Part shown: positions 53,950 through 61,445 of the stretch, one piece after another | Position numbering within the stretch: the stretch's first letter is position 1 | Layout: each line of letters opens with the position of its first letter | Source: an uncultured Thermoguttaceae bacterium | Lineage (GTDB): Bacteria; Planctomycetota; Planctomycetia; Pirellulales; Thermoguttaceae | Direction: 5' to 3' | Length of the DNA: 64,000 nt | Assembly (NCBI GenBank): GCA_938084835.1 | Contig: CALKER010000015.1 | Coordinates: 47,328 to 111,327, forward strand | Position numbers and translations under genes: made by a program | Notes under the pieces: generated by a model | Told to the model about the DNA's origin: nothing | Database searches by the model: none | The model's input: only the letters and a program-made list of their open reading frames with translations

Positions 53950-54414
53950 ATGGCCCAAAAGAGGACAGCGAAAAAAGAGTCCCCACGCCGCGTGCCGTCG
54001 TCTGTCATCCCAAAGGAAGTCGCCGACAACCTTTCCGGGTTGGCTCCCCGGCAGCGGAAATTCCTGCAGGCCTACGAAGAGACGGCCTCGATCTCGCAGG
54101 CCGCCCAAGTGGCCCAGGTCCACCGAACGACACATTACCAGTGGCTCAAAGAGGAGGCCTATCGGCGTGCATTCCAAGAGATTCAGGCTACAGTCGGGGA
54201 CCTCCTTATGGACGAGGCGGTCCGGCGGGCCTTAGCCGGGAGTGATCAACTCCTCCAGTTCCTCCTGCGAGGGCTGAAGCCGGAGATCTTCAATCGGCAA
54301 CAGCTCGAGGTCCTCCCGCCTAGCGGCTTCAGCGGCATGGCCGTCTGGCAACTCTCCGATGAGCAGCTCGAAGAAGAGATCCGACGCTATCGGAAAGTGC
54401 TCGAATCCTGTTGA
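53950..54414 (+). CDS. Terminase small subunit
   Basis: A 154-aa protein. LAPRQRKFLQAYEETASISQAAQVAQVHRTTHYQWLKEEAYRRAFQE is the DNA-binding helix-turn-helix typical of small terminases, which recognise phage DNA for packaging. The C-terminal half is helical and would mediate oligomerisation. The large-subunit gene overlaps its end by 56 bp, as is common. Confidence 0.85.
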   Translation: MAQKRTAKKESPRRVPSSVIPKEVADNLSGLAPRQRKFLQAYEETASISQAAQVAQVHRTTHYQWLKEEAYRRAFQEIQATVGDLLMDEAVRRALAGSDQLLQFLLRGLKPEIFNRQQLEVLPPSGFSGMAVWQLSDEQLEEEIRRYRKVLESC

Positions 54415-55882
54415 CCGCCGTCTGTGGGCCGTGCTCCTCCACGAAAAGGCCCTCCGCCGGGCCCGCCTGGATTTTTTGGCGTTTACCCTCCTCACCAAGC
54501 CCGACTATCAGGTGAATTGGCACCATCGGCTCCTCGCCGCGAAGCTCCAGGCCTTGGCCGCGGGCCAACTGCGGCGGCTGATCGTCTGCCTGCCCCCCCA
54601 GCACGGCAAATCCGAGCTCGTCTGCCGCCGGTTTCCGGCCTGGGTCCTGGGGAAAAACCCGGCCACGCGGATCATCGCCTGCACCCATACAGCGACTTTA
54701 GCCGAGGCCCACAGCCGGGACGTGCAGCGGATCATGGAGTCCCCGGAGTACCGGGAGATCTTTCCCGGAATCATCCTCCCCCGGCGAGACCGCCTGCCGG
54801 GCCGCTACAAACGGACCGATGACTATTGGGAATTGCCCCAAGGGGGCTATCTGCGGGCCGCGGGGGTGGGCGGGGCGATCACGGGGCTGCGTTTCGATTT
54901 GGGGATCATCGACGATCCGGTGAAGAGTCGCGAAGAGGCGGAAAGCCCCGTCTATCGCCAGCGGATCTGGGAGTGGTTTACAAGCGACTTTTTCACCCGT
55001 CGATCGCGGGAGGCCCGGATCATCGTCTGCATGACGCGATGGCATCGCGACGATCTGGTGGGGCGGCTCCTGCGGGCGGCCGACGGAGAGGGGGAGCCTT
55101 GGGAGGTTGTGGAGTTGCCCGCCCTCTGTCGCGCCGACAAGAGACACCCTGAAGACCCGCGGCGGCCGGGGGAGGCCCTGTGGCCGGCCTTCCTTGATGA
55201 AGAGGCCCTCGAAAAGACCCGGCGGCAGGACCTGCGGGCCTTTGCGGCCCTCTACCAGCAGGACCCCGCCGAGGCCGCCGGGACGGAGTGGCCCCCAAGC
55301 TATTTCGGGGACTGGCTGTGGTGGGAAGAAGATCGTTGGCCGCCGCCGGTCGAGTCCTGGATCATGGCCATCGACCCCAGCCGCGGGCGGGCCGATCTGC
55401 CCGGCGACGATACGGCGATCGTCCTTTTGGGGGTGGCCCCGGACCGGGGGCTCCTCTATGTCGATGCCGAGGTCGAACCGCGGACTCCGGAGGAAACGAT
55501 CCGCCGGGCCATGCAGCTCTACGAGACCTATCGCCCCCGCTGGGTCATCGTGGAGAGCAATCAGTATCACGGGTTCCTGGAGCGGCAGATGGAGCGGGAG
55601 AGCCTGGCCCGCTTCGGCGTGCGGATCCCCATCTGGCCGATCCAGAACACGGAACCGAAGATCATGCGGATTCGCCGGATCGGACCGTACTTAGCCAATC
55701 GCGAACTGCGATTTCGGCCGACGCCCGGTTGTCGGAAACTCGTCGATGAGCTCGTGGATTTTCCGCTGGGGGAACATGATGACGGCCCGGACGCCTTGGA
55801 GATGGCCCTCCGGCTCCTCTTACAGACGGTCGTGCAGCGGCCGGAGGCTTTGGCGAGACCGCGATTGGAGCGGGAGTGGTAG
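54359..55882 (+). CDS. Terminase large subunit
   Basis: A 507-aa packaging motor. Walker A CLPPQHGKSELVCRRF near residue 79, a C-motif-like stretch IIACTHTATLAE, Walker B FDLGIIDDPV near 181, then the RNase H-like nuclease with AIDPSRGRADLPGDDTAIVLLG near 337, YVDAE and the last acidic cluster HDDGPDALEMALR near 474. All catalytic sites are intact. ATG 54359 overlaps the small-subunit gene. Confidence 0.93.
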   Translation: MSSSKKRSDAIGKCSNPVDRRLWAVLLHEKALRRARLDFLAFTLLTKPDYQVNWHHRLLAAKLQALAAGQLRRLIVCLPPQHGKSELVCRRFPAWVLGKNPATRIIACTHTATLAEAHSRDVQRIMESPEYREIFPGIILPRRDRLPGRYKRTDDYWELPQGGYLRAAGVGGAITGLRFDLGIIDDPVKSREEAESPVYRQRIWEWFTSDFFTRRSREARIIVCMTRWHRDDLVGRLLRAADGEGEPWEVVELPALCRADKRHPEDPRRPGEALWPAFLDEEALEKTRRQDLRAFAALYQQDPAEAAGTEWPPSYFGDWLWWEEDRWPPPVESWIMAIDPSRGRADLPGDDTAIVLLGVAPDRGLLYVDAEVEPRTPEETIRRAMQLYETYRPRWVIVESNQYHGFLERQMERESLARFGVRIPIWPIQNTEPKIMRIRRIGPYLANRELRFRPTPGCRKLVDELVDFPLGEHDDGPDALEMALRLLLQTVVQRPEALARPRLEREW

Positions 55883-56227
55883 CGTCCCGTCCCGGCCTAC
55901 GCAATCTCTTACAAGAGGAGAGCTTTCGGCGGTCCCCGATCGGTTCTACGCTCACGTTCTTGCTGAGCCTCCCGGGGCCGTGAGGTTCCAAATGTGCCGG
56001 GTGCTAATCCGAAGGCCATAGGCTGCTTCCCGGGGGGGTGAGAAGAAGTCGTTCCAGCATCGTCACGCGCTCCTTTACAGAAACCGGTTAAAGCCCGTTG
56101 CGGCTTGCACCGTGCAGCCGCCTCTATAAAGGAACGCCGGACAAATCGCGTCCTGATCGGGACAAATCGCGTCCGAAAATTTGTCCGGGACGCCTTATCG
56201 CCTAGACGAGAGCCCACTCAACAGATT
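55883..56227. other. Convergent spacer with 15-bp direct repeats
   Basis: 345 bp between the terminase (rightward) and KTSC gene (leftward). Holds a GCGGCT...AGCCGC hairpin near 56099-56120, which may stop transcription, and the direct repeats at 56139-56174. No ORF called. Confidence 0.6.
56139..56174. repeat. 15-bp direct repeat at 21-bp period
   Basis: GGACAAATCGCGTCC at 56139-56153 and 56160-56174, identical. An inverted partial copy, TTTGTCCGGGACG, follows at about 56180. The 21-bp period puts both copies on the same DNA face. It lies between two gene ends, which is odd for a promoter operator. Confidence 0.65.
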
Positions 56228-57367
56228 TTATGACAGGCCGAGAAGGGGTCGCAGACTCGGCCGCGGGGGCTTCACGACCTTGAAGACCTGAACGACCTCC
56301 AGGGGGAGTTTGGACTCGATCCACAGCCGTTCATGAAACACCACCCGGGGACGGAAGACCTCTGCGATGTAGGTCTTCCCCGTCTTGGGACCCCGGATCG
56401 TCGTGAGGGCCGCCTGACGCGGGACGTAGCCCGCCACGATCCCGGCCAGAAAATAGGGCTTCTTGTGACCGGAAACCGTCCCCCGCTCCCGGAGATGATC
56501 CCAGACCCAATTCCCCTTCGACGGGGCCTCTAGAAACTCTAAAAACTCTTCAGGCCAGACATCGCGATACCCGTACAGGGAACCCGGGAAGCGGACGATT
56601 TCCCCTCTGCGGGTGGTTTCCGCCCAAAACCGCACATACAAGGTCTGGTTGTCGAGGTCATACCCGATGGAGTGGACGTTCGAGGAGCGGACCTCGACCA
56701 TCTCGCCCGTGACGATGGGGTGGGTAGCCGGGAACTCCCGCGGCCCCCCGAAGCGCATGGGGACCATGACCGTGTCGCTGATGGGGAGTCGGGCCTCGCG
56801 ACGCTCCTGGACTTCTTGTTCGACCTCGGCCGGCCGCGGGGCCAGCCCGGCCAGCCCGTATTCCGGGCGGCGGAGGAGCATCTCGGCGTGCTCCTGGAGG
56901 AAGTAATAGGCGGCCCACACCGACCGCTCCAGTTCCTCCTTGGGCAGTTTCATCTCCGGCGGCGGCAGGACCTCAAAACCGAAGCCCCGCAGGAGATTGA
57001 TGGCGTCCAAGACGGAGAGGCGGAATCCGGGGGCGGCATAGGGACTTTTCGCCAGCGGCACAAAGATCGATTCGAGGAGCGTCCCGATCGGGCCGAGGGA
57101 CCGCAAGAATTGTTTCACCAAAGACCACTCGCTCCGCCCGGCGTAGCGCTCGACCAGTCCCACGACCTCCCAGACCGAGGTGCCCACCAGTTCCTTGAGG
57201 GTCAGGCCCTGCTCCAACTTACGAAAGAGTGCCGTCGGGTCGGCCCCCGGGCGCCTCCGCAAGAACGTGAGCGCATGACCGACCGGGGACCGCCGAAAGC
57301 TCTCCTCCAGCTCCCGGCGGAGGACCTCGTCGGCACGGCGAAAGAGTTTTCCGGGGTCAAAGGCCAT
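56228..57367 (-). CDS. KTSC-domain protein, leftward within head genes
   Basis: A 379-aa protein. The N-terminal 190 residues are helical and unrecognised. Around residues 225-295 is a KTSC-like domain: VRSSNVHSIGYDLDNQTLYVRF, GSLYGYRDVWPEEFLEFLEAPSKGNW. KTSC domains occur in phage and lysyl-tRNA-synthetase-associated proteins; the role is not known. It is the only leftward gene in the morphogenesis region and its start faces a palindromic operator array, so it may be an independently expressed 'moron'. The last 70 residues are beta-like. Confidence 0.7.
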   Translation of the reverse strand: MAFDPGKLFRRADEVLRRELEESFRRSPVGHALTFLRRRPGADPTALFRKLEQGLTLKELVGTSVWEVVGLVERYAGRSEWSLVKQFLRSLGPIGTLLESIFVPLAKSPYAAPGFRLSVLDAINLLRGFGFEVLPPPEMKLPKEELERSVWAAYYFLQEHAEMLLRRPEYGLAGLAPRPAEVEQEVQERREARLPISDTVMVPMRFGGPREFPATHPIVTGEMVEVRSSNVHSIGYDLDNQTLYVRFWAETTRRGEIVRFPGSLYGYRDVWPEEFLEFLEAPSKGNWVWDHLRERGTVSGHKKPYFLAGIVAGYVPRQAALTTIRGPKTGKTYIAEVFRPRVVFHERLWIESKLPLEVVQVFKVVKPPRPSLRPLLGLS

Positions 57368-57488
57368 GGAAATGTCCTTTTTCGTTCATTGTCCCCAGGG
57401 CTCGCAATCGCACGGGACACCGAGCTAGACGCTTTGGTTTAGTGAGAAAATTTAACTGATTTAGAAGGTTGTCATAAAAAGGGAAAGC

Positions 57489-57561
57489 GTGAGAATCCTT
57501 CTCACTCAGTGAGAATCTTTCTCACTCCGTGAGAATCTTTCTCACTGTGAATCCTTCTCGC
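57489..57561. promoter_or_regulatory. 20-bp-period palindromic operator array
   Basis: GTGAGAA-TCN-TTCTCAC (17 bp, 7-bp arms) at 57489-57505, 57509-57525 and 57529-57545, each separated by three bases, plus a degenerate fourth copy at 57547-57561 lacking two bases and a half site GTGAGAA at 57442. It lies in the divergent spacer between the KTSC gene and the protease gene, so a dimeric repressor or activator binding one DNA face could control both. Confidence 0.8.
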
Positions 57562-57600
57562 TAAACGTCTGGTAACTCTCAGTGTCCCATCTTTCCGGGG

Positions 57601-58899
57601 ATGCCTCGCTATATTCCTGGTATGGCCGTCAGTTTTGCAGACATCGCGAAGCCCCGAGCGTTTCCCGAGGACGCTTTCCTGAACGTCCGGGATGTGCCGG
57701 TCTTTGTCGCCCATAAGGCCCACCTCTCGGACGGGCGGGAGGTCACGTTCGGACCGGACGAGCTGGCGGCCATCGTGGCCAACTGCAACCGCCGGATCGA
57801 AGAGACGGGCGATTATGCGGTCATCACCATCGGTCACACGGCGGCCCCCGGGGAAAACCGGCCCGAGCCGACGGTCGTGGGGTTTGCGGGGCCGTTTCGC
57901 CTGGGAACGTTTGCGGGGCGACCGGCGATCCTGGCCGATTTCCACATCTTCCGCGAGCACAAAGACGTCCTCAAGAAATATCCGCGGCGGAGCCCGGAGT
58001 TCCGCCTGGTCGAGGACCTCACCCAGACCCACCTCGACCCGATTGCCCTCTTGGGGGCCGAGCCCCCGCGGCTCGACCTGGGGTTGACACTCCTTTATCA
58101 GGAGCGGCAAGGGGATGTCCTGGTGGAACGCTATGCGGCCGTCCTCCCGGCCGGCTCGAACACCTATGTCCCATCACCCAAGGAGAGATATGCCATGGAT
58201 CAAGAGTTTCTTGAGGAACTCATCAAGCGCCTGGATTCGTTGGATTGGGTCCAATGGGTGAAACGGAAGATGGCCGAAGAGGCGGCCACCCAGAAGCCGG
58301 CCGCCGAGCCGTCCCCCGAAAACTACGAGGGACAGCCTTCAGAAAAGATCGATCCCGAAAAGGCCAAACAGATCCTGGAGGAGGGGCAGGTCCACGGCAA
58401 GCCCCTCACAGAGGATCAAAGAAAGATGTTCGGGGCCGCGGCCTCGCGAGAAAGGGATGCCGACAGGACCCTCCGCGAACGCTACCACCTCCTCCAGCAA
58501 CAGCTCGAACGACAGCGGACGGAACTCGAAAAGCTCCGCCAGGATGTGGAGGCCGAACGGGCCGCCCGCGTTAATGCCGAGCGCTACTCGCAACTGGTCC
58601 AACTCCGCCAGGTATATGCCTTCGACCTCGACAAGGAACTCGAGCGGTGTCGCTATTCGCGGATGACCGATGAGCAGTTCAAGGACCACCTCGCGATCAT
58701 CCGCGAGAACTACAGGCGGATCCCGGTGGGCGAGCGGTTGCCGCCTTTAGGGGCGGCCGTGGAGCTCGATGAGGCCCGCGAGCAGTACAGCGAAGAGGTC
58801 CGCCGGCGGGCCTTGGAGATTGCCAAGCGGAAGAAGGCCGCCGGGGAAGAGGTGAGCTATGAAGAGGTCCTCGAGGCGGTCAAGGCCGGGAAGATCTAA
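57601..58899 (+). CDS. Phage prohead protease/scaffold (Mu I-like)
   Basis: A 432-aa protein with a two-part layout: an N-terminal protease-like half (VPVFVAHKAHLSDGREVTFGPDELAAIVANCN, VITIGHTAAPGENRPEPTVVGF, FHIFREHKDVLKKYPRRSPEF) and a C-terminal coiled-coil scaffold (LRERYHLLQQQLERQRTELEKLRQDVEAERAARVNAERYSQLVQL). This is typical of Mu-like protease-scaffold genes, in which an internal start often makes a separate scaffold; ATG 58195, MDQEFLEELIKRL after GGAGAG, fits. IGH in VITIGHT may hold a catalytic residue. Alternative start ATG 57622. Confidence 0.75.
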   Translation: MPRYIPGMAVSFADIAKPRAFPEDAFLNVRDVPVFVAHKAHLSDGREVTFGPDELAAIVANCNRRIEETGDYAVITIGHTAAPGENRPEPTVVGFAGPFRLGTFAGRPAILADFHIFREHKDVLKKYPRRSPEFRLVEDLTQTHLDPIALLGAEPPRLDLGLTLLYQERQGDVLVERYAAVLPAGSNTYVPSPKERYAMDQEFLEELIKRLDSLDWVQWVKRKMAEEAATQKPAAEPSPENYEGQPSEKIDPEKAKQILEEGQVHGKPLTEDQRKMFGAAASRERDADRTLRERYHLLQQQLERQRTELEKLRQDVEAERAARVNAERYSQLVQLRQVYAFDLDKELERCRYSRMTDEQFKDHLAIIRENYRRIPVGERLPPLGAAVELDEAREQYSEEVRRRALEIAKRKKAAGEEVSYEEVLEAVKAGKI

Positions 58900-58917
58900 G
58901 CATAAAGGAGGTTCGCG

Positions 58918-59334
58918 ATGGCCATTTTGACCTTACGTGCATCGGGAAACATCTCCCCGAGCCGGTTCGTGACCCTTTCCGGGGAACAGACGGTGGCCCA
59001 GGCCGGCGACAACCAGGACATCCTGGGCGTGGCCCAAGAAGGGTCCAATCGGGCCCCGCTCCAGGACTATGTCAGTACGGTCTACGCCGCCCAGGCTGGC
59101 GAGCAGTTGCAGGTCTATAGCGTCGGGGAACTCTGTCTGGTGGAAGCCGGGGCGGCCATCTCCGCGGGCGCCCTCCTCAAGGCCGATTCCCAGGGGCGGG
59201 CCGTGCCGGTGGCCACCTCGGGGACGACGATCCAGAACTACGGGGCGGTGGCCCTCCAGCCGGCGACGGCGGCCGGCCAAAAGATCCTCTGCCTGGTCAC
59301 GCCGCTCCAGAAGGTCCGACCGGCCCTCACCTGA
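58918..59334 (+). CDS. Capsid decoration/DUF2190-like protein
   Basis: A 138-aa beta-rich protein placed between protease and major capsid, where decoration proteins are coded. ASGNISPSRFVTLSGEQTVAQAGDN, DILGVAQEG and GAAISAGALLKADSQGRAVP fit the DUF2190-type head-stabilising fold. AAAGGAGG lies 7-9 bases before the ATG. It probably trims the capsid surface. Confidence 0.75.
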   Translation: MAILTLRASGNISPSRFVTLSGEQTVAQAGDNQDILGVAQEGSNRAPLQDYVSTVYAAQAGEQLQVYSVGELCLVEAGAAISAGALLKADSQGRAVPVATSGTTIQNYGAVALQPATAAGQKILCLVTPLQKVRPALT

Positions 59335-59376
59335 TGACCGATGCACGGAGGTCTTGGATAAGAAGGAGACCCCACG

Positions 59377-60414
59377 ATGCCCCAAGTCATGCCTGCCAGT
59401 TCCAACACCTACGTCCCGGTGGCCTTGGCCAAGGACAAGCTCCTTGTGGATTTCGCCCGGGACCCCAAGAAGTTCAAGGTGACCCAGTACACACAGGTCA
59501 TCCCGGTAGAAAAAGACACCGGCTACTACCTCTATTTGGATCCCGATGAGGCGGGGCGGGTCCTCAACGCCGACGCCCGCGACTTCGTCTGGTACGACGC
59601 CGCGGACGCCCCGCGGCGGCATGCGGGGACCCAGGAATTCGAGTTCCGCCCCTACCGCACGCAGCGGTATGCCTTCGATTTCACGATCGGTTGGAAGGCG
59701 GCCCGTCAGGCCTCCTGGGATATCATCGCCCGCCATGCCGCGGCCAAGGCCCAGCAGGCCATGACGGTCCGCACGCAACTGGCGGCCAACATCCTCCTCG
59801 ACAGCACCCAGTATCCTGCCGATCACGTGATCAATGCCACCACGGCCCACGGGGCCTGGAGCACCTCGCCGACCTCCGGGACGGGGGCCTTCGCGATCCT
59901 CAAGACCCTCACCGCGGCCGCTGAAAAGATCCTCGACGATACCCTGGGGGCGGTAACCAAGGACGACCTGGTCCTGGTCATGGGGTCTGGGTTGGCCAGG
60001 AAGATCGCCCCGGCGCCCGAGATCACGGAAATGCTCAAGTACCAGGCGGGTTTCGACTTCATCCGCGGGGCCAGTGAGCGGACGAACGTCAGCTACGGCG
60101 TCCCGGAGAGCCTCCACGGCTTTAAGGTCGTGGTCGACGAGACCCGCAAGGTGACCAGCAAAAAGGGCGGCACGCGCTCCGTATCGGCCGTCTGGCCCGA
60201 CAATCAGGCCGTCCTCTTGGCCCGTCCGGGAGGGATGGAGGGGACCGCCAACGTCATCAACTTCGCGGCCTGCTGCTTCTTCATGTACGAAGAGATGACC
60301 GTGGAACAGAAGGACGATCCCGACAACCGCCGCCTGGAAGGCCGGATTGTGGAAGACTACGACGTGCGCTTGGTGGCCCCGGCGGCCGCCGTCCTCATTA
60401 CGAACATCACCTGA
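59377..60414 (+). CDS. Major capsid protein
   Basis: A 345-aa HK97-fold-like major capsid protein by position and pattern: after protease and decoration genes, with a central TIGWKAARQASWDIIARHAAAKAQQAMTVRTQLAANIL helix region and a C-terminal beta part (SLHGFKVVVDETRKVTS, VIVEDYDVRLVAPAAAVLI pattern). GTPY-like capsid motifs appear in diverged form. AAGGAG lies eight bases before the ATG. The phage class cannot be settled from this protein alone. Confidence 0.8.
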   Translation: MPQVMPASSNTYVPVALAKDKLLVDFARDPKKFKVTQYTQVIPVEKDTGYYLYLDPDEAGRVLNADARDFVWYDAADAPRRHAGTQEFEFRPYRTQRYAFDFTIGWKAARQASWDIIARHAAAKAQQAMTVRTQLAANILLDSTQYPADHVINATTAHGAWSTSPTSGTGAFAILKTLTAAAEKILDDTLGAVTKDDLVLVMGSGLARKIAPAPEITEMLKYQAGFDFIRGASERTNVSYGVPESLHGFKVVVDETRKVTSKKGGTRSVSAVWPDNQAVLLARPGGMEGTANVINFAACCFFMYEEMTVEQKDDPDNRRLEGRIVEDYDVRLVAPAAAVLITNIT

Positions 60415-60417
60415 AGT

Positions 60418-60915
60418 ATGCTGGCCACCGTGCAGGACCTCATCGACCGCTTCGACCAACGGCTCCTGGCCGATCTGGCCCGGGACGATGGGACCCCGGA
60501 GGCGAATCTCGCCCAAAATCCGCGGGTCCTCTCGGCCCTGGCCGATGCCAGTGGGGAGGTCCGTTCTGCGATCCTCCAGGGAAAACGCTACACCCTGGAG
60601 GACCTGGCCAATCTGGACGCCGACGATGCGGCCTTTTTGAAGCGTCTCGTCTGCACGCGGGCCGTCCTCAACCTGGCGGCGGCCCGGGTCGGCGTTTTCG
60701 GCGAGGAAAACTATCGGGCGGCCCAGCAGTGGGTGGAAGAGAAGCTCGCCCAGTTGGCCCGCGGCGAACGGATCTTTGCCACCCCGGCGGCCCAAGAGGC
60801 GGGACTGCCGAAGACGGAAGGCCCCCTCTTGGTCGAGATCCAACGCCTCAACCTCCTGGTCGATCGCTGTGAAGGATACTATCCCCATCGCGGAGAACGG
60901 ATGGTGACACGGTAA
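60418..60915 (+). CDS. DUF1320/gp36-like head-tail connector protein
   Basis: A 165-aa helical protein starting three bases after the capsid stop. TVQDLIDRFDQRLLADLARDDG and LKRLVCTRAVLNLAAARVGVFGEENYRAAQQWVEEKLAQLARGE match the Mu gp36-type (DUF1320) family, which helps join head and tail. The C-terminus ends in YYPHRGERM. Confidence 0.8.
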   Translation: MLATVQDLIDRFDQRLLADLARDDGTPEANLAQNPRVLSALADASGEVRSAILQGKRYTLEDLANLDADDAAFLKRLVCTRAVLNLAAARVGVFGEENYRAAQQWVEEKLAQLARGERIFATPAAQEAGLPKTEGPLLVEIQRLNLLVDRCEGYYPHRGERMVTR

Positions 60916-60928
60916 AAGGACCTCAAAA

Positions 60929-61435
60929 ATGCCGGTTTCACTGCAAGTCTCCGGAACGGTTTTGGTGAAGGTCGGCCCCACAGGGGTGGCCGACAATCAG
61001 CTGGAGATCCTCGGCTATACCAGCAACGGGGCCCGCATCCAGGAAGAGGATTTTTATGAAGAGGTCCACAGCGACGAACAGGGCGGTGACGCTGGCCCGC
61101 CGATCGACCTCGTCTATATGGGGAAGCGGGTCCGCGTGACTTTGGAACTGGTCCGCTGGGATCCCGCGGTGGCCGACAAACTGGCGGCCAGGATCGCCAC
61201 CCCCTCGACACCCCCTCCGGGACTGCGGCTGGAGCCGGGAATTGTCATGGTCGCCGGACAGAAGACCTGGCGGCTGGTCCTCAAAAGCAACGTGGGGAGT
61301 TGGGATCTGCCCGCCTGCGCGGTGCGTGGCCAATTCGAGATGAATAAAGGGTCGCGGGCCAGCCGCCTCCTGATCGCCTTCGAGGCCTATCCCGACAGTA
61401 ACGGCTACATCTACAGACCCTACACCGGTCCATGA
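60929..61435 (+). CDS. Phage structural protein, tail-tube or connector-like
   Basis: A 168-aa beta-rich protein with no recognised family. VKVGPTGVADNQLEILGYTSNGARIQEEDFYEEVHSDEQGG, then LVYMGKRVRVTLELVRWDP and a C-terminal LLIAFEAYPDSNGYIYRP. The pattern (early acidic loop, two sheets) resembles tail-tube proteins. AAAGGA lies about 9 bases before the ATG. It ends 10 bp before the portal gene. Confidence 0.65.
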   Translation: MPVSLQVSGTVLVKVGPTGVADNQLEILGYTSNGARIQEEDFYEEVHSDEQGGDAGPPIDLVYMGKRVRVTLELVRWDPAVADKLAARIATPSTPPPGLRLEPGIVMVAGQKTWRLVLKSNVGSWDLPACAVRGQFEMNKGSRASRLLIAFEAYPDSNGYIYRPYTGP

Positions 61436-61445
61436 TGAGGGGTCT

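Noticed and set aside
54698..55570. Leftward frame over the terminase large subunit
   Set aside because: Antisense shadow; the terminase frame has all catalytic motifs.
57489..57561. CRISPR array
   Set aside because: Period is 20 bp with 3-bp spacers and each unit is palindromic; no spacer-length unique sequence and no cas genes, so an operator array.
58933..60996. 687-codon leftward frame over decoration and capsid genes
   Set aside because: Antisense shadow of well-supported phage structural genes in GC-rich DNA.
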